Below are positions 18,227 to 26,781 of a DNA stretch of 64,000 nt, piece by piece. The translations under genes were made by a program, and so were the position numbers. How positions within the stretch are numbered: the first letter of the stretch is position 1; every line of letters begins with the position of its first letter. The notes under the pieces were generated by a model, which was given only the letters and a program-made list of their open reading frames with translations, had not been told where the DNA came from and searched no databases. Source of the DNA: Methyloradius palustris (GTDB taxonomy: Bacteria; Pseudomonadota; Gammaproteobacteria; Burkholderiales; Methylophilaceae); the NCBI RefSeq assembly GCF_019703875.1, contig NZ_AP024110.1, forward strand, positions 1,736,001 through 1,800,000. Direction: 5' to 3'.

Positions 18227-18552
18227 ATGCAACCATGTGTCTATATGATGAGCAATTGTCGGAATGGCACGCTTTATATTGGTGTCACTTCAGACTTAAT
18301 AAAACGAGTATGGCAGCATAAAAACGAAGTTGCGGATGGTTTTACCAAAAAATATAAACTCCATACATTGGTTTGGTATGAACCACATGAACAATGGAAT
18401 CAGCAATCACAAGAGAAAAAGCTCTTAAATTCTGGCATAGAATTTGGAAAATCCGCATCATTGAACAAGTAAATCCTGATTGGATAGATTTGTACCATGA
18501 AATACTAGGCCTGGATTCTGGCCTTCGCCAGAATGACGAACAAAGAAATTAA
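18227..18552 (+). pseudogene. Small GIY-YIG nuclease gene, broken by a one-base deletion
   Basis: The first 55 codons encode a single-domain GIY-YIG protein: CVYMMSNCRNGTLYIGVTSDLIKRVWQHK (the GTLYIGVTS part holds the second catalytic Tyr), then KYKLHTLVWYEPHE. At about 18391/18392 the frame shifts by one base. The next frame resumes the family's C-terminus (TMESAITREKALKFW, RIWKIRIIEQ, NPDWIDLYHE) and runs to a stop at 18550-18552. Restoring one A (GAA-ACA-ATG) rejoins a protein of about 108 residues. As it stands the product stops after 81 residues with an unrelated tail, or the shift is a sequencing error. It is framed by REP-like inverted repeats, the right one inside the original 3' coding end. 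Confidence 0.85.
18508..18537. repeat. REP-like inverted repeat, right copy
   Basis: Reverse complement of 18186-18215 with one mismatch. It overlaps the shifted 3' coding end of the GIY-YIG gene, contributing the residues LDSGLRQND. Confidence 0.85.
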
Positions 18553-18563
18553 GAAGGTTCAAT

Positions 18564-20804
18564 ATGAAATTCCGTTTCCCCGTTGTGATCATCGATGAAG
18601 ACTTTCGCTCAGAGAATTCCTCTGGGCTCGGTATCCGTGTGCTTGCCAGAGCGATAGAAGCTGAAGGCGTTGAAGTGCTTGGCGTGACCAGCTATGGCGA
18701 CCTCACTTCGTTCGCCCAACAGCAGAGCCGTGCTTCGGCTTTCATTCTGTCGATCGACGATGAAGAGTTCATTGAGGAAAAACCTGAAGCCCTGCAAAAT
18801 CTGCGTAAATTCGTCGATGAAATTCGCTATCGCAACGAAGAAATACCGATTTTCCTGCATGGTGAAACGCGTACCTCACGCCATATACCGAATGAGATTC
18901 TGCGTGAGTTGAACGGCTTCATCCATATGTATGAAGATACGCCTGAATTCGTTGCCCGCTATATCCTGCGTGAAGCCCGTAGCTACTTGGATAGCCTGCC
19001 ACCGCCATTCTTCCGTGCACTAGTGCACTATGCCGAAGAAGGCTCTTATTCATGGCATTGCCCTGGTCACTCTGGCGGTGTCGCGTTCCTGAAATCACCT
19101 GTAGGGCAGATGTTCCACCAGTTCTTTGGTGAAAACATGCTGCGTGCCGACGTTTGCAATGCGGTAGATGAACTTGGCCAATTGCTCGATCATACTGGGC
19201 CAATTGCAGCCTCTGAGCGCAATGCAGCGCGTATCTATAATTGCGACCACCTGTATTTCGTTACCAACGGCACTTCAACCTCGAACAAGATTGTCTGGAA
19301 TTCAACCGTAGCGCCTGGCGATATCGTAGTCGTTGACCGTAACTGCCATAAGTCGGTATTGCATTCCATCATTATGACCGGCGCGATTCCCGTATTCCTC
19401 ATGCCAACCCGCAACCACTTCGGAATTATTGGGCCTATCCCGAAAGAAGAATTCGCTTGGGAAAACATTCAGAAAAAGATCGCGCGTAACCCATTTGCTA
19501 CCGATAAGAATGCCAAACCACGCGTGCTGACGATTACCCAGTCTACCTATGATGGCGTGCTGTATAACGTGGAAGAAATCAAGGAAATGCTGGACGGCAA
19601 GATCGACACCCTGCATTTTGATGAAGCCTGGCTACCACATGCAACATTCCACGACTTCTATGGCGACTACCATGCGATAGGTGCGGACCGCCCGCGTTGC
19701 AAAGAGTCGATGATATTTTCTACGCAATCTACGCATAAATTGCTGGCTGGTTTGAGCCAGGCCTCGCAGATATTGGTACAGAATGCGGAAGACATACAGC
19801 TAGACCGCGATGTGTTCAATGAAGCTTATTTGATGCACACCTCAACCAGCCCACAATACTCGATTATTGCCAGTTGCGACGTTGCAGCGGCCATGATGGA
19901 AGCGCCTGGCGGTACCGCCTTAGTTGAAGAATCCATCATGGAAGCCCTGGATTTCCGCCGTGCGATGCGCAAAGTGGATGAAGAATGGGGTGCTGACTGG
20001 TGGTTCAAGGTCTGGGGTCCTGATGACCTGACTGAAGAAGGGATTGAAGAACGCTCATCTTGGATGCTGAAAGCCGGTGAAGACTGGCATGGCTTTGGCA
20101 ATCTGGCTGAAGGCTTCAACATGCTGGATCCGATCAAAGCCACCATCATTACTCCAGGTCTGGATATTCATGGTGACTTCTCTAATGCGTTTGGCATCCC
20201 TGCCGCCATTGTGACCAAATACTTGGCTGAACATGGCGTCATTGTTGAAAAAACTGGCCTCTATTCCTTCTTCATCATGTTCACCATCGGCATTACCAAA
20301 GGCCGCTGGAATACCATGGTCGCTGCCCTGCAGCAGTTCAAGGATGACTACGACAAGAACCAGCCATTGTGGAAGGTATTACCAGAGTTTTCGGGCAAGT
20401 ACCCGCGCTATGAGCGCATCGGACTGCGTGATCTTTGTACGCAGATTCATGAAGTGTATAAAGCCAACGATGTTGCACGCCTGACAACAGAAATGTACTT
20501 GTCTGACATGGTTCCAGCAATGAAACCAACCGATGCGTTTGCCCGCATGGCACACCGCAAGATTGACCGCGTGGCGATTGATGAGCTTGAAGGTCGTATC
20601 ACAGCTGTGCTACTTACGCCCTACCCGCCAGGCATTCCGTTATTGATTCCTGGTGAGCGCTTTAACAAGATCATCGTGAATTACCTGAAATTTGCCCGTG
20701 AGTTCAATGAGCGATTCCCAGGATTTGAGACCGATGTACATGGGTTGGTAAAGCAGACAGTAGACGGCAAAGCGGTGTATTACGTGGATTGCGTGGAACA
20801 ATAA
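18564..20804 (+). CDS. Arginine/lysine/ornithine decarboxylase, fold type I PLP enzyme
   Basis: A 746-residue member of the bacterial basic amino acid decarboxylase family (AdiA/LdcC/SpeC group): an N-terminal response-regulator-like wing domain (about 1-130), then the PLP domain. Visible: GEHSG-like SWHCPGHSGGVAF, the DELGQLLDHTGP stretch, DEAW, and the Schiff-base Lys in STQSTHKLLAGLSQ. Size is between E. coli LdcC (713) and AdiA (756); which amino acid is used cannot be decided from sequence. The dcd-decarboxylase adjacency fits either polyamine synthesis or acid response. A strong terminator and three 17-bp tandem repeats follow. Confidence 0.88.
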   Translation: MKFRFPVVIIDEDFRSENSSGLGIRVLARAIEAEGVEVLGVTSYGDLTSFAQQQSRASAFILSIDDEEFIEEKPEALQNLRKFVDEIRYRNEEIPIFLHGETRTSRHIPNEILRELNGFIHMYEDTPEFVARYILREARSYLDSLPPPFFRALVHYAEEGSYSWHCPGHSGGVAFLKSPVGQMFHQFFGENMLRADVCNAVDELGQLLDHTGPIAASERNAARIYNCDHLYFVTNGTSTSNKIVWNSTVAPGDIVVVDRNCHKSVLHSIIMTGAIPVFLMPTRNHFGIIGPIPKEEFAWENIQKKIARNPFATDKNAKPRVLTITQSTYDGVLYNVEEIKEMLDGKIDTLHFDEAWLPHATFHDFYGDYHAIGADRPRCKESMIFSTQSTHKLLAGLSQASQILVQNAEDIQLDRDVFNEAYLMHTSTSPQYSIIASCDVAAAMMEAPGGTALVEESIMEALDFRRAMRKVDEEWGADWWFKVWGPDDLTEEGIEERSSWMLKAGEDWHGFGNLAEGFNMLDPIKATIITPGLDIHGDFSNAFGIPAAIVTKYLAEHGVIVEKTGLYSFFIMFTIGITKGRWNTMVAALQQFKDDYDKNQPLWKVLPEFSGKYPRYERIGLRDLCTQIHEVYKANDVARLTTEMYLSDMVPAMKPTDAFARMAHRKIDRVAIDELEGRITAVLLTPYPPGIPLLIPGERFNKIIVNYLKFAREFNERFPGFETDVHGLVKQTVDGKAVYYVDCVEQ

Positions 20805-20847
20805 TATTGGTAGAACAATAGTATTGATAGCACAGTAATATTGATAA
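20797..20847 (+). repeat. Three 17-bp imperfect tandem repeats at the decarboxylase stop
   Basis: The units are AACAATAATATTGGTAG, AACAATAGTATTGATAG and CACAGTAATATTGATAA. The first contains the stop codon of the decarboxylase gene and the last runs into its terminator stem. Period is exactly 17. Confidence 0.8.
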
Positions 20848-20883
20848 AACAGGCCTGACACTTTGAAGTTAGGCCTGTTTTAT
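20844..20883 (+). terminator. Intrinsic terminator of the decarboxylase gene
   Basis: Stem ATAAAACAGGCCT / AGGCCTGTTTTAT (13 bp, 20844-20856 and 20871-20883), with a 14-base loop and TTTT after it. The A-rich left side lets it serve folA on the other strand as well. Confidence 0.88.
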
Positions 20884-20923
20884 TTTACATTTGTAGCTGC
20901 CTAAACTTACTAGCTGATTAAAC

Positions 20924-21409
20924 TTAGCGTTTACGCTGATATGTGATGTAACTAAACGTCAAGCCTTTCTCACTAATGTGCTTTTCACGACCAATCTCAG
21001 CCCATTCCATAAGATTAATTTCAGGGAAAAATGCATCACCTTCGAAACTGGCCTCAATCTCTGTGAGATATAGCTTATCAGCTAAATTCAGGCCATCGCG
21101 ATAGAGTTCTGCACCGCCAATTAAAAACACTTCATCGTCATTAACAGCCTGCTTAATAGCATCTGCCAATGAATGTGCAATCAATGCCCCGGGAACTTTA
21201 TAGTGCGGATTGCGGGTCACAATGACAGTGGTTCGATTTGGCAAGAGCCTATTCAGTGAGTCATAGGTTTTTCGACCCATGATAATATGATGGCCAGTTG
21301 TCAACGCACGAAAGCGCTTCAGGTCTTCTGGCAAATGCCAAGGTAAAGCATTATTTGCACCTATCACTCTGTTTTGAGCAATGGCAACGATAAGAGAAAG
21401 TTGAGTCAT
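20924..21409 (-). CDS. folA: Dihydrofolate reductase
   Basis: Reduces dihydrofolate to tetrahydrofolate, recycling what thymidylate synthase produces. A 161-residue protein with the N-terminal SLIVAIAQNRVIGANNALPWHLPEDLKRF block (Trp, Asp and Phe of the folate pocket), IIMGRKTYDSL and the VFLIGGAELYR NADPH motif. The frame is open to 21475, but the ATG at 21409 gives the standard N-terminus. It is divergent from the glrK-like gene, with 47 bases between. Confidence 0.95.
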   Translation of the reverse strand: MTQLSLIVAIAQNRVIGANNALPWHLPEDLKRFRALTTGHHIIMGRKTYDSLNRLLPNRTTVIVTRNPHYKVPGALIAHSLADAIKQAVNDDEVFLIGGAELYRDGLNLADKLYLTEIEASFEGDAFFPEINLMEWAEIGREKHISEKGLTFSYITYQRKR

Positions 21410-21456
21410 AGCATAATTATACGTGCCACCCATCCACTTCACCAAAGGATTAAGGC

Positions 21457-22923
21457 TTGCGCATCGCCTACCCAAAATCTTTTTTAAAATTACTGCTAAT
21501 CGGTTTTGCGCTAATCATATTGCCGCTGCTTTTTGCATTCGGCAATGCTGCGCTTTACCTGGATAACCTCGCAGATAAGAGCCGTGCAACGGTCACTAAC
21601 TCGGTGCTTGCTACGCGAGCAAGCCGCAGCATGGTAGAGCAATTGACCATGATGGAACGAAGTGCCCGCCAGTATTTTGTATTGCATGATGGGCAGCTAC
21701 TAGAGAATTTCAGCCGCTCACATGATCAGTTCAAACGTACACTGGCGCAGTTAAGCAATCTTCCCATAGGCCAAACACAGCAAGATGCATTACATGATTT
21801 GATCACCAAAGAATCTGCGTTATACGATGAAGTCATCACCACCTCGGTTGATACCATTAACACCAAACAAGTGATTGCAGAGTTTATTGATCTATCAACA
21901 CTAGCTCAGCATATCGTTGTAGAAAACAACCAACTGATAGACCAGCAGGCCATGGCGTTAGCCAAAACAACCGAGCTCACACAGAAAAAGCTTGTATCAC
22001 AGGCACTCACTTTGCTGCCAGTTGCTCTCTTAGTTGCGATTGCGATTACTTTCCTGGTAGCACAACCAATACGCCAGATGGATGCAGCCATCCGCAGGCT
22101 GGGTGAAGGTGATTACCATGAACCTATCAGCATTGATGGGCCAGGAGACTTACATAATCTGGGTGAACGCCTTGACTGGTTACGCTCACAGCTAGAAGAA
22201 GTCGATCAGCAAAAGCAGCGATTCCTAAGGCACGTATCGCATGAGCTAAAAACTCCGCTTACCGCCATCCGTGAGGGTAGCGAACTATTAAAAGATGAAA
22301 TTGGCGGAAGCCTCACACCACAACAAAAAGAGATTGCTGGGATCATGCAGGAAAGCAGTTTGCGCCTGCAAAAAATGATTGAAAACCTACTAAATTACAC
22401 CGCGGTGCAATACCAGAAACCACAACTCAAGTTTGAAACCCTGCAATTAGTCGATCTCATCAAACAGATTCTCGCAGAGTATGCTTTAACGCTTACCAGC
22501 AAAAGTATTGTCATCCGCCTTGATTTTTCTGATACCCAAATGATGGGCGATCATGAGAAACTGCATACCGTTTTTGATAACCTGATTTCTAATGCCATCA
22601 AATATACGCCCGCATCTGGGCATATTAAAATCAGCGTCAAGCCACGTGATGATTTTGCGGTATTTGAAATCCACGATGGTGGGCCAGGTGTGATTGCCGC
22701 AGATAAAGCACGCTTGTTTGACCCCTTTTATCGCGGCAACGGCGTCTATGAGAGCTTGGTCAGCGGCAGCGGCCTGGGGCTCTCTATCGCCAAAGAATAT
22801 GTAGATGCGCATGGTGGAGAAATCACCTTGCTGGCATCGGAACACGGCGCGCATTTTCGCGTGCGCCTGCCGTTAAGACCTGAATCTTTGAAAATTGGCA
22901 ACGTTGAGGCAATATCCACATGA
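21457..22923 (+). CDS. glrK: Sensor histidine kinase GlrK-like
   Basis: A 488-residue membrane sensor kinase. TM1 lies at about 11-33 and a periplasmic helical region to about 185. TM2 is followed by a HAMP domain with RRLGEGDYHEPISIDGPGDL. The HisKA box is FLRHVSHELKTPLTAIREGSELL with the phospho-His near 263, and the HATPase carries N (DNLISNAIKY) and G (GSGLGLSIAKEY) boxes. The RRLGEG..GP.DL and HELKTPL..REG.ELL stretches match E. coli GlrK (YfhK). TTG start at 21457 behind AAGGATTAAGG. The operon order kinase-lipoprotein-regulator equals E. coli glrK-qseG-glrR; it overlaps the lipoprotein gene by 4 bases. Confidence 0.88.
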   Translation: MRIAYPKSFLKLLLIGFALIILPLLFAFGNAALYLDNLADKSRATVTNSVLATRASRSMVEQLTMMERSARQYFVLHDGQLLENFSRSHDQFKRTLAQLSNLPIGQTQQDALHDLITKESALYDEVITTSVDTINTKQVIAEFIDLSTLAQHIVVENNQLIDQQAMALAKTTELTQKKLVSQALTLLPVALLVAIAITFLVAQPIRQMDAAIRRLGEGDYHEPISIDGPGDLHNLGERLDWLRSQLEEVDQQKQRFLRHVSHELKTPLTAIREGSELLKDEIGGSLTPQQKEIAGIMQESSLRLQKMIENLLNYTAVQYQKPQLKFETLQLVDLIKQILAEYALTLTSKSIVIRLDFSDTQMMGDHEKLHTVFDNLISNAIKYTPASGHIKISVKPRDDFAVFEIHDGGPGVIAADKARLFDPFYRGNGVYESLVSGSGLGLSIAKEYVDAHGGEITLLASEHGAHFRVRLPLRPESLKIGNVEAIST

Positions 22924-23486
22924 AACTCATATACCTGATACCTCCACTGCTCTGCATGCAGCTATTAAACGGCTGCGCATTGATGAACAAGCAAACCAAG
23001 CCTGTTCAGCCTGAAACTAATGCCACCACTGTGCAGCCGGCACAAGCAAATGAAGATTTACTAGATTATATTGCCAGATTCACTGATTTATCGGCTGATG
23101 CCCAGAAAAAAGAGCTGGTACAGGTATTACAGGCACTTGGGCAAAATAAAACGGATATTAGTTTGCGCAGTAAAGCAGCCATCATGTATGCGATCCCAGC
23201 CAGTAAGGTCAAAGATAATGCCAAGGCGCAAAGTTTGCTTGATGATTTATTAAAAGAAAAAACATTAGAGGCAAAGCAAAAAGGCCTACTTTTATTGATA
23301 CGTGATTTTGTTAGTGACAACAGTAAATTAACCTCAAAAATCAAAGATGAGCAAAAACGTAGTGATGTTGCACAACAAAAATTCGATGCAGCCCAGCAAA
23401 GAGCAGATGCTTTGCAACAAAAACTGGATGAGCTAAAAGATATAGAGCGAACGATGATAGACCGCGACCAGAAAAAGCCTAAATGA
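22920..23486 (+). CDS. QseG-like lipoprotein between glrK and glrR
   Basis: A 188-residue lipoprotein: signal with lipobox LLNGC (Cys at about 19), then a mostly helical, Gln/Lys/Ala-rich body. The C-terminus is predicted coiled coil (repeated AQQKFDAAQQRADALQQ heptads). Sequence is weakly conserved, but position and type match QseG (YfhG), the outer-membrane lipoprotein that contacts the GlrK sensor domain in E. coli and adjusts kinase activity. It overlaps glrK (ATGA) and overlaps the next gene the same way, pointing to translational coupling. Confidence 0.75.
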   Translation: MKLIYLIPPLLCMQLLNGCALMNKQTKPVQPETNATTVQPAQANEDLLDYIARFTDLSADAQKKELVQVLQALGQNKTDISLRSKAAIMYAIPASKVKDNAKAQSLLDDLLKEKTLEAKQKGLLLLIRDFVSDNSKLTSKIKDEQKRSDVAQQKFDAAQQRADALQQKLDELKDIERTMIDRDQKKPK

Positions 23487-23497
23487 GGTCAGATGCC

Positions 23498-24865
23498 ATG
23501 CAAGAAAGCTATAAAATCCTCACTGTTGACGACGACCCAGATATATTAAAGCTACTAGGTATGCGCCTGAAAGCGGCTGGCTATCAGGTTGTGACAGCCA
23601 GCAATGGTGAAGAAGCCCTTGCGCAAATCTCACTCAGCCGCCCTGCCCTTGTTATCAGTGATCTACGTATGCCTGGCATGGATGGGCTCGCTTTGTTCGA
23701 TGTCATCCATAAAAAAGACCCAGCACTACCCGTGATAATGTTAACGGCGCATGGATCAATACCCGAAGCGGTAGATGCCACACAACGCGGAGTATTCGGC
23801 TTTTTGACCAAACCGTTTGACAGCAAATCATTGCTACAACAGGTCGAAGCTGCCCTAAGAATGGCCACTGGGGCGCATACAACCACCATAGACACCAAAG
23901 ACCAAGCCTGGCGTGCAGGTATCGTTACGCGCAGCCCGCAAATGGAAAACTTGCTAGGTCAAGCCAAGCTGATGGCAGTTTCAGATGCCAGCGTGTTTAT
24001 TCAAGGTGAAAGTGGCACAGGTAAAGAGCTGCTCGCTCGTGCGATTCACCAAGCTAGCCCACGCAATGAAAAACCATTTGTTGCTATCAACTGTGGCGCC
24101 ATGCCCGAGGCCTTGCTGGAGTCAGAACTATTTGGGCATACCAAAGGCGCATTTACTGGCGCAATACGCGATAACAAAGGTTTGTTCCAGAGCGCTAACG
24201 GTGGCACGCTGTTTCTGGATGAAATCGGTGATATGCCACTGCCGCTGCAAATCAAGCTGCTGAGGGCGCTACAAGAACGTGTCATTCGTCCGGTAGGTTC
24301 AAGCACAGATACGCCGATTGATGTACGCATCATCTCGGCCACGCATAAAAGCCTGACTGAAGAAATGAAAGAAGGTCGTTTTCGCGAAGACCTGTATTAC
24401 CGTATCAATGTGGTCGCGCTCGCCATTCCACCATTGGCAGATAGGCGTGAGGATATACCGCTACTGGCGAATACTTTTCTGCAATTACTCAATGCAAAAT
24501 ATAAAAAGAGTATCAATGGCTATGCACCAGAGGCCATGGAACTGCTGATTGCCGCACCTTGGCCTGGCAATGTACGTCAGCTACAAAACATCGTTGAGCA
24601 GACCGTCGTACTATCCACCACCGCTATTGTGCCTGCCATGCTGGTACAGAAAGCACTGCACGACAATATCGGCGGCATCATCTCGTTTGAAGCTGCCCGT
24701 AAAGATTTTGAACGTGACTATTTAATCAAGCTACTAAAAGCCACTAATGGTGGTGTGACCCAGGCTGCAAGGCTTGCCCAGCGCAATCGCACAGAGTTCT
24801 ACAAACTGCTCGAACGGCATCAACTGACTCCCGCTTTATTCAAATCCGATAGCTCCCAAGAGTAG
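23498..24865 (+). CDS. glrR: Sigma-54-dependent response regulator GlrR-like
   Basis: A 455-residue NtrC-type regulator. Receiver domain (1-120) with acidic pair VDDDPD, phospho-Asp in VISDLRMPGMDG, Thr in MLTAHGS and Lys in FLTKPFD. The AAA+ domain has Walker A GESGTGKE, the sigma-54-contacting GAFTGA loop and Walker B LFLDEIGD. A Fis-type HTH ends the protein, with the GlrR-like ARLAQRNRTEFYKLL. An ATG at 23483 overlaps the upstream stop, but the ATG at 23498 has GAGG 9-12 bases before it and starts at the usual place. Two matches to the GlrR site and a sigma-54 promoter lie just downstream. Confidence 0.92.
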   Translation: MQESYKILTVDDDPDILKLLGMRLKAAGYQVVTASNGEEALAQISLSRPALVISDLRMPGMDGLALFDVIHKKDPALPVIMLTAHGSIPEAVDATQRGVFGFLTKPFDSKSLLQQVEAALRMATGAHTTTIDTKDQAWRAGIVTRSPQMENLLGQAKLMAVSDASVFIQGESGTGKELLARAIHQASPRNEKPFVAINCGAMPEALLESELFGHTKGAFTGAIRDNKGLFQSANGGTLFLDEIGDMPLPLQIKLLRALQERVIRPVGSSTDTPIDVRIISATHKSLTEEMKEGRFREDLYYRINVVALAIPPLADRREDIPLLANTFLQLLNAKYKKSINGYAPEAMELLIAAPWPGNVRQLQNIVEQTVVLSTTAIVPAMLVQKALHDNIGGIISFEAARKDFERDYLIKLLKATNGGVTQAARLAQRNRTEFYKLLERHQLTPALFKSDSSQE

Positions 24866-24874
24866 CACCTCACA

Positions 24875-24898
24875 GGATGTCTGCATATTGAGACATCC
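24875..24898. promoter_or_regulatory. Predicted GlrR binding site (upstream activator site 1)
   Basis: Perfect TGTC-N10-GACA (24878-24895) inside a 7-bp perfect palindrome GGATGTC/GACATCC. It lies about 145 bases upstream of a sigma-54 promoter, in the range for enhancer binding. The same stem could also act as a weak terminator for glrR. Confidence 0.7.
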
Positions 24899-24941
24899 TT
24901 ATTCCTTAAAAATCAATTACTTACGATATCACCATGATCAG

Positions 24942-24959
24942 CGTCGCCATACGGCGACA
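24942..24959. promoter_or_regulatory. Predicted GlrR binding site (upstream activator site 2)
   Basis: CGTC-GCCATACGGC-GACA: one mismatch to TGTC-N10-GACA with the spacer itself palindromic. It lies about 80 bases upstream of the sigma-54 promoter and 67 bases from site 1 start to start. Confidence 0.55.
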
Positions 24960-25024
24960 GCTCTTGTCTGAGGCAACTCACCTTAAAAATTCATAACTTA
25001 TTGATTTAATTAAATTAAATTGAG

Positions 25025-25043
25025 TTGGCACACCCCTTGCAAT
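25025..25043 (+). promoter_or_regulatory. Sigma-54 (RpoN) promoter
   Basis: TTGGCAC-ACCCC-TTGCAAT matches the -24/-12 consensus TGGCAC-N5-TTGCW at every fixed position. Transcription should start near 25053, giving a leader of about 27 bases before the ATG at 25080, with AGGAG in place. The upstream 40 bases are AT-rich, as often seen for looping or IHF. Confidence 0.85.
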
Positions 25044-25079
25044 ACTCCTTACAAGTAAAGCAAGCAGGAGACCTAAATC

Positions 25080-25601
25080 ATGTTTAAGCAAATTGATAAA
25101 AAATTACAGTTGGCCACTTGTGTTGCAGCAGTGATGGTTGTTTTGAGCTTTCAGGAAACAGCCATAGGTGCTGGCTCAACCAATACCAATAACGATGCTC
25201 CAGTAAACAGTGCATTTGAAAAGCTGGATGCCAATCATGATGGGAAACTTAACATTGAAGAAGTAGCGCCAGACAAAGACCTCACTGAGAATTTTGTTAA
25301 GGTTGACGCTAATCAGGATGGCGCTATTCAAATTGACGAATTCAACAGCTATAAAAGCGCTAACGAGCAAAAACAAATTGTAGCGTTTCTTGACGACAGC
25401 GCTTTAACAGCAAAAATCAAAGCTGAGCTAGTGAAAGACAATGGCATCAAAGGCCTGAACATCAGCGTTGAAACACACAAAGGCGAAGTGATATTAAGCG
25501 GCTTTGTTGAAAACAATACCCAAATACGCCGAGCTATTGATATTGCTACCAGCATACAAGGTGTGCAATCAGTGAAAAATGGATTACTGATTAAAGGTTA
25601 A
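25080..25601 (+). CDS. Exported EF-hand plus BON domain protein
   Basis: A 173-residue exported protein with a signal peptide (about 1-31). Two EF-hand loops follow (DANHDGKLNIEE and DANQDGAIQIDE, both with the D-x-D/N-x-D-G calcium pattern). A C-terminal BON domain runs from DSALTAKIKAELVKD to VQSVKNGLLIKG, as in OsmY. BON domains bind membranes and envelope lipids; the EF-hands suggest calcium-dependent behaviour. It has its own sigma-54 promoter behind GlrR-like sites, so it is probably part of an envelope stress response. AGGAG precedes the start. Confidence 0.85.
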   Translation: MFKQIDKKLQLATCVAAVMVVLSFQETAIGAGSTNTNNDAPVNSAFEKLDANHDGKLNIEEVAPDKDLTENFVKVDANQDGAIQIDEFNSYKSANEQKQIVAFLDDSALTAKIKAELVKDNGIKGLNISVETHKGEVILSGFVENNTQIRRAIDIATSIQGVQSVKNGLLIKG

Positions 25602-25627
25602 TGTCATTAAATTGATAGGAGAACATC

Positions 25628-26167
25628 ATGTCCAACTCACCTAGATTACATTCATCAAGAAAAGCGCATCCCATGGTATTAGTTGCGGCGACTGCGCTGA
25701 CGATATTCAGCCTGCTAGGCAGTGCTGCGATTACAGGTTTGATTCCTACAGTACCTTATGCCAAACAAGGTTTATTGCAGGACATGACGAACGATAAACC
25801 GAGCAATCATGCAGCAAGTTTTGAAAGCAAGGCGCCCGAGAATAAGACTGATACCCAGAGACAGAGCTCAAATAATCAAACATTGATCAATGCTGACAAT
25901 GAAACACTGAATCAGGCGCAGGCTGAAAATAAGTTATGCCAAGATTGTGGCGTGATTATTTCAATCAAATCGATAGACCAAGTAGCTACTGATCTGGGTG
26001 GTAATTTTATTGGTGGCGATACAGATAAAGTGGGCGCTAAAACGGCCTATCTCATCAAGGTGCGTATGGAAAATGGTGGCTACCGTTTAGTTACCCAATA
26101 TAGCCAGCCACAGCATGGGATTGGTGACATCGTTAAGCTTGATAGCAATCAACTGGTGAGTGCCTGA
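25628..26167 (+). CDS. Membrane-anchored protein with SlyB/glycine-zipper-type C-terminal domain
   Basis: A 179-residue protein with one N-terminal membrane segment (about 15-38), a Asn/Gln/Asp-rich linker, then a CQDCGVIISIKSID..AYLIKVRMENGGYRLVTQYSQPQHGIGDIVKLD domain. This resembles the small beta domain that follows the glycine zipper in outer-membrane 17 kDa/SlyB-like proteins, but the zipper itself is absent. AGGAG lies before the ATG. It starts 26 bases after the EF-hand/BON gene and ends before a terminator, so the two likely form a GlrR/sigma-54-driven operon. Confidence 0.65.
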   Translation: MSNSPRLHSSRKAHPMVLVAATALTIFSLLGSAAITGLIPTVPYAKQGLLQDMTNDKPSNHAASFESKAPENKTDTQRQSSNNQTLINADNETLNQAQAENKLCQDCGVIISIKSIDQVATDLGGNFIGGDTDKVGAKTAYLIKVRMENGGYRLVTQYSQPQHGIGDIVKLDSNQLVSA

Positions 26168-26226
26168 ATAAACAATTGAGCATTTAGTGGTGATGTTTTA
26201 GTAGTGAAGAATTTAAGTTCACTCAC

Positions 26227-26258
26227 AGCGGGCCTTCATCTCCCCGAGAAGGTCCGCT
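26227..26258. terminator. Intrinsic terminator between the operon and thyA
   Basis: Stem AGCGGGCCTTC / GAAGGTCCGCT (one G-U), 10-base loop, then TTTTTTAT. It ends the 25080-26167 operon. Confidence 0.88.
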
Positions 26259-26268
26259 TTTTTTATGC

Positions 26269-26781
26269 CTAAACTGCGACTACTGCCTTAATAGCTGGAT
26301 ATGGGTCGTAGTTTTCCAGACTGAAATCTTCAAACTTGAAGGCAAAGATGTCTTTTACCTCTGGATTGATTTTCATGATGGGCAATGCGCGTGGCGTCCG
26401 CGCAAGTTGCTCATTCACTTGATCCAAGTGGTTTGAATAAATATGTGCATCGCCTAATGTATGCACAAAATCACCCAGTTTAAGGCCACATACCTGCGCC
26501 ACCATCATTGTCAGCAAGGCGTAAGAAGCAATATTAAAAGGCACACCCAAGAATATATCGGCGCTACGCTGATATAGCTGGCAACTCAACTTACCGTCTG
26601 CCACATAGAACTGAAAAAACGCATGGCATGGTGGCAATTTCATCTGGTCAACATCGGCCACGTTCCAGGCTGAAACGATTAAGCGACGCGAATCTGGGTT
26701 GTTCTTGATGGCATTGACTACTTGGCTGATCTGGTCGATATGTGAGCCATCGGGCTTAGGCCAGTTACGCCATTGATAGCC
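26269..26781 (-). pseudogene. thyA: Host thymidylate synthase thyA, C-terminal fragment
   Basis: Encodes the last 170 residues of an E. coli-type thymidylate synthase, beginning GYQWRNWPKPDGSHIDQ and ending AIKAVVAV. It holds the catalytic Cys (PPCHAFFQFYV), the phosphate-binding RSAD of the second subunit, and the AHIYSNH motif. It has no start of its own at the break: codons before Gly-Tyr-Gln-Trp belong to the element that splits the gene. The N-terminal part lies at 42217-42501. Joined at Gly they give exactly 264 residues with no base lost, so the break is a clean insertion. An internal ATG could start a 130-residue piece lacking the folate/dUMP entrance, unlikely to be active. Confidence 0.95.

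Noticed and set aside
24875..24898. Only a terminator for glrR
   Set aside because: The stem is short with a weak T-run, while the exact TGTC-N10-GACA spacing and a second similar site before a sigma-54 promoter favour a binding site. Dual use remains possible.
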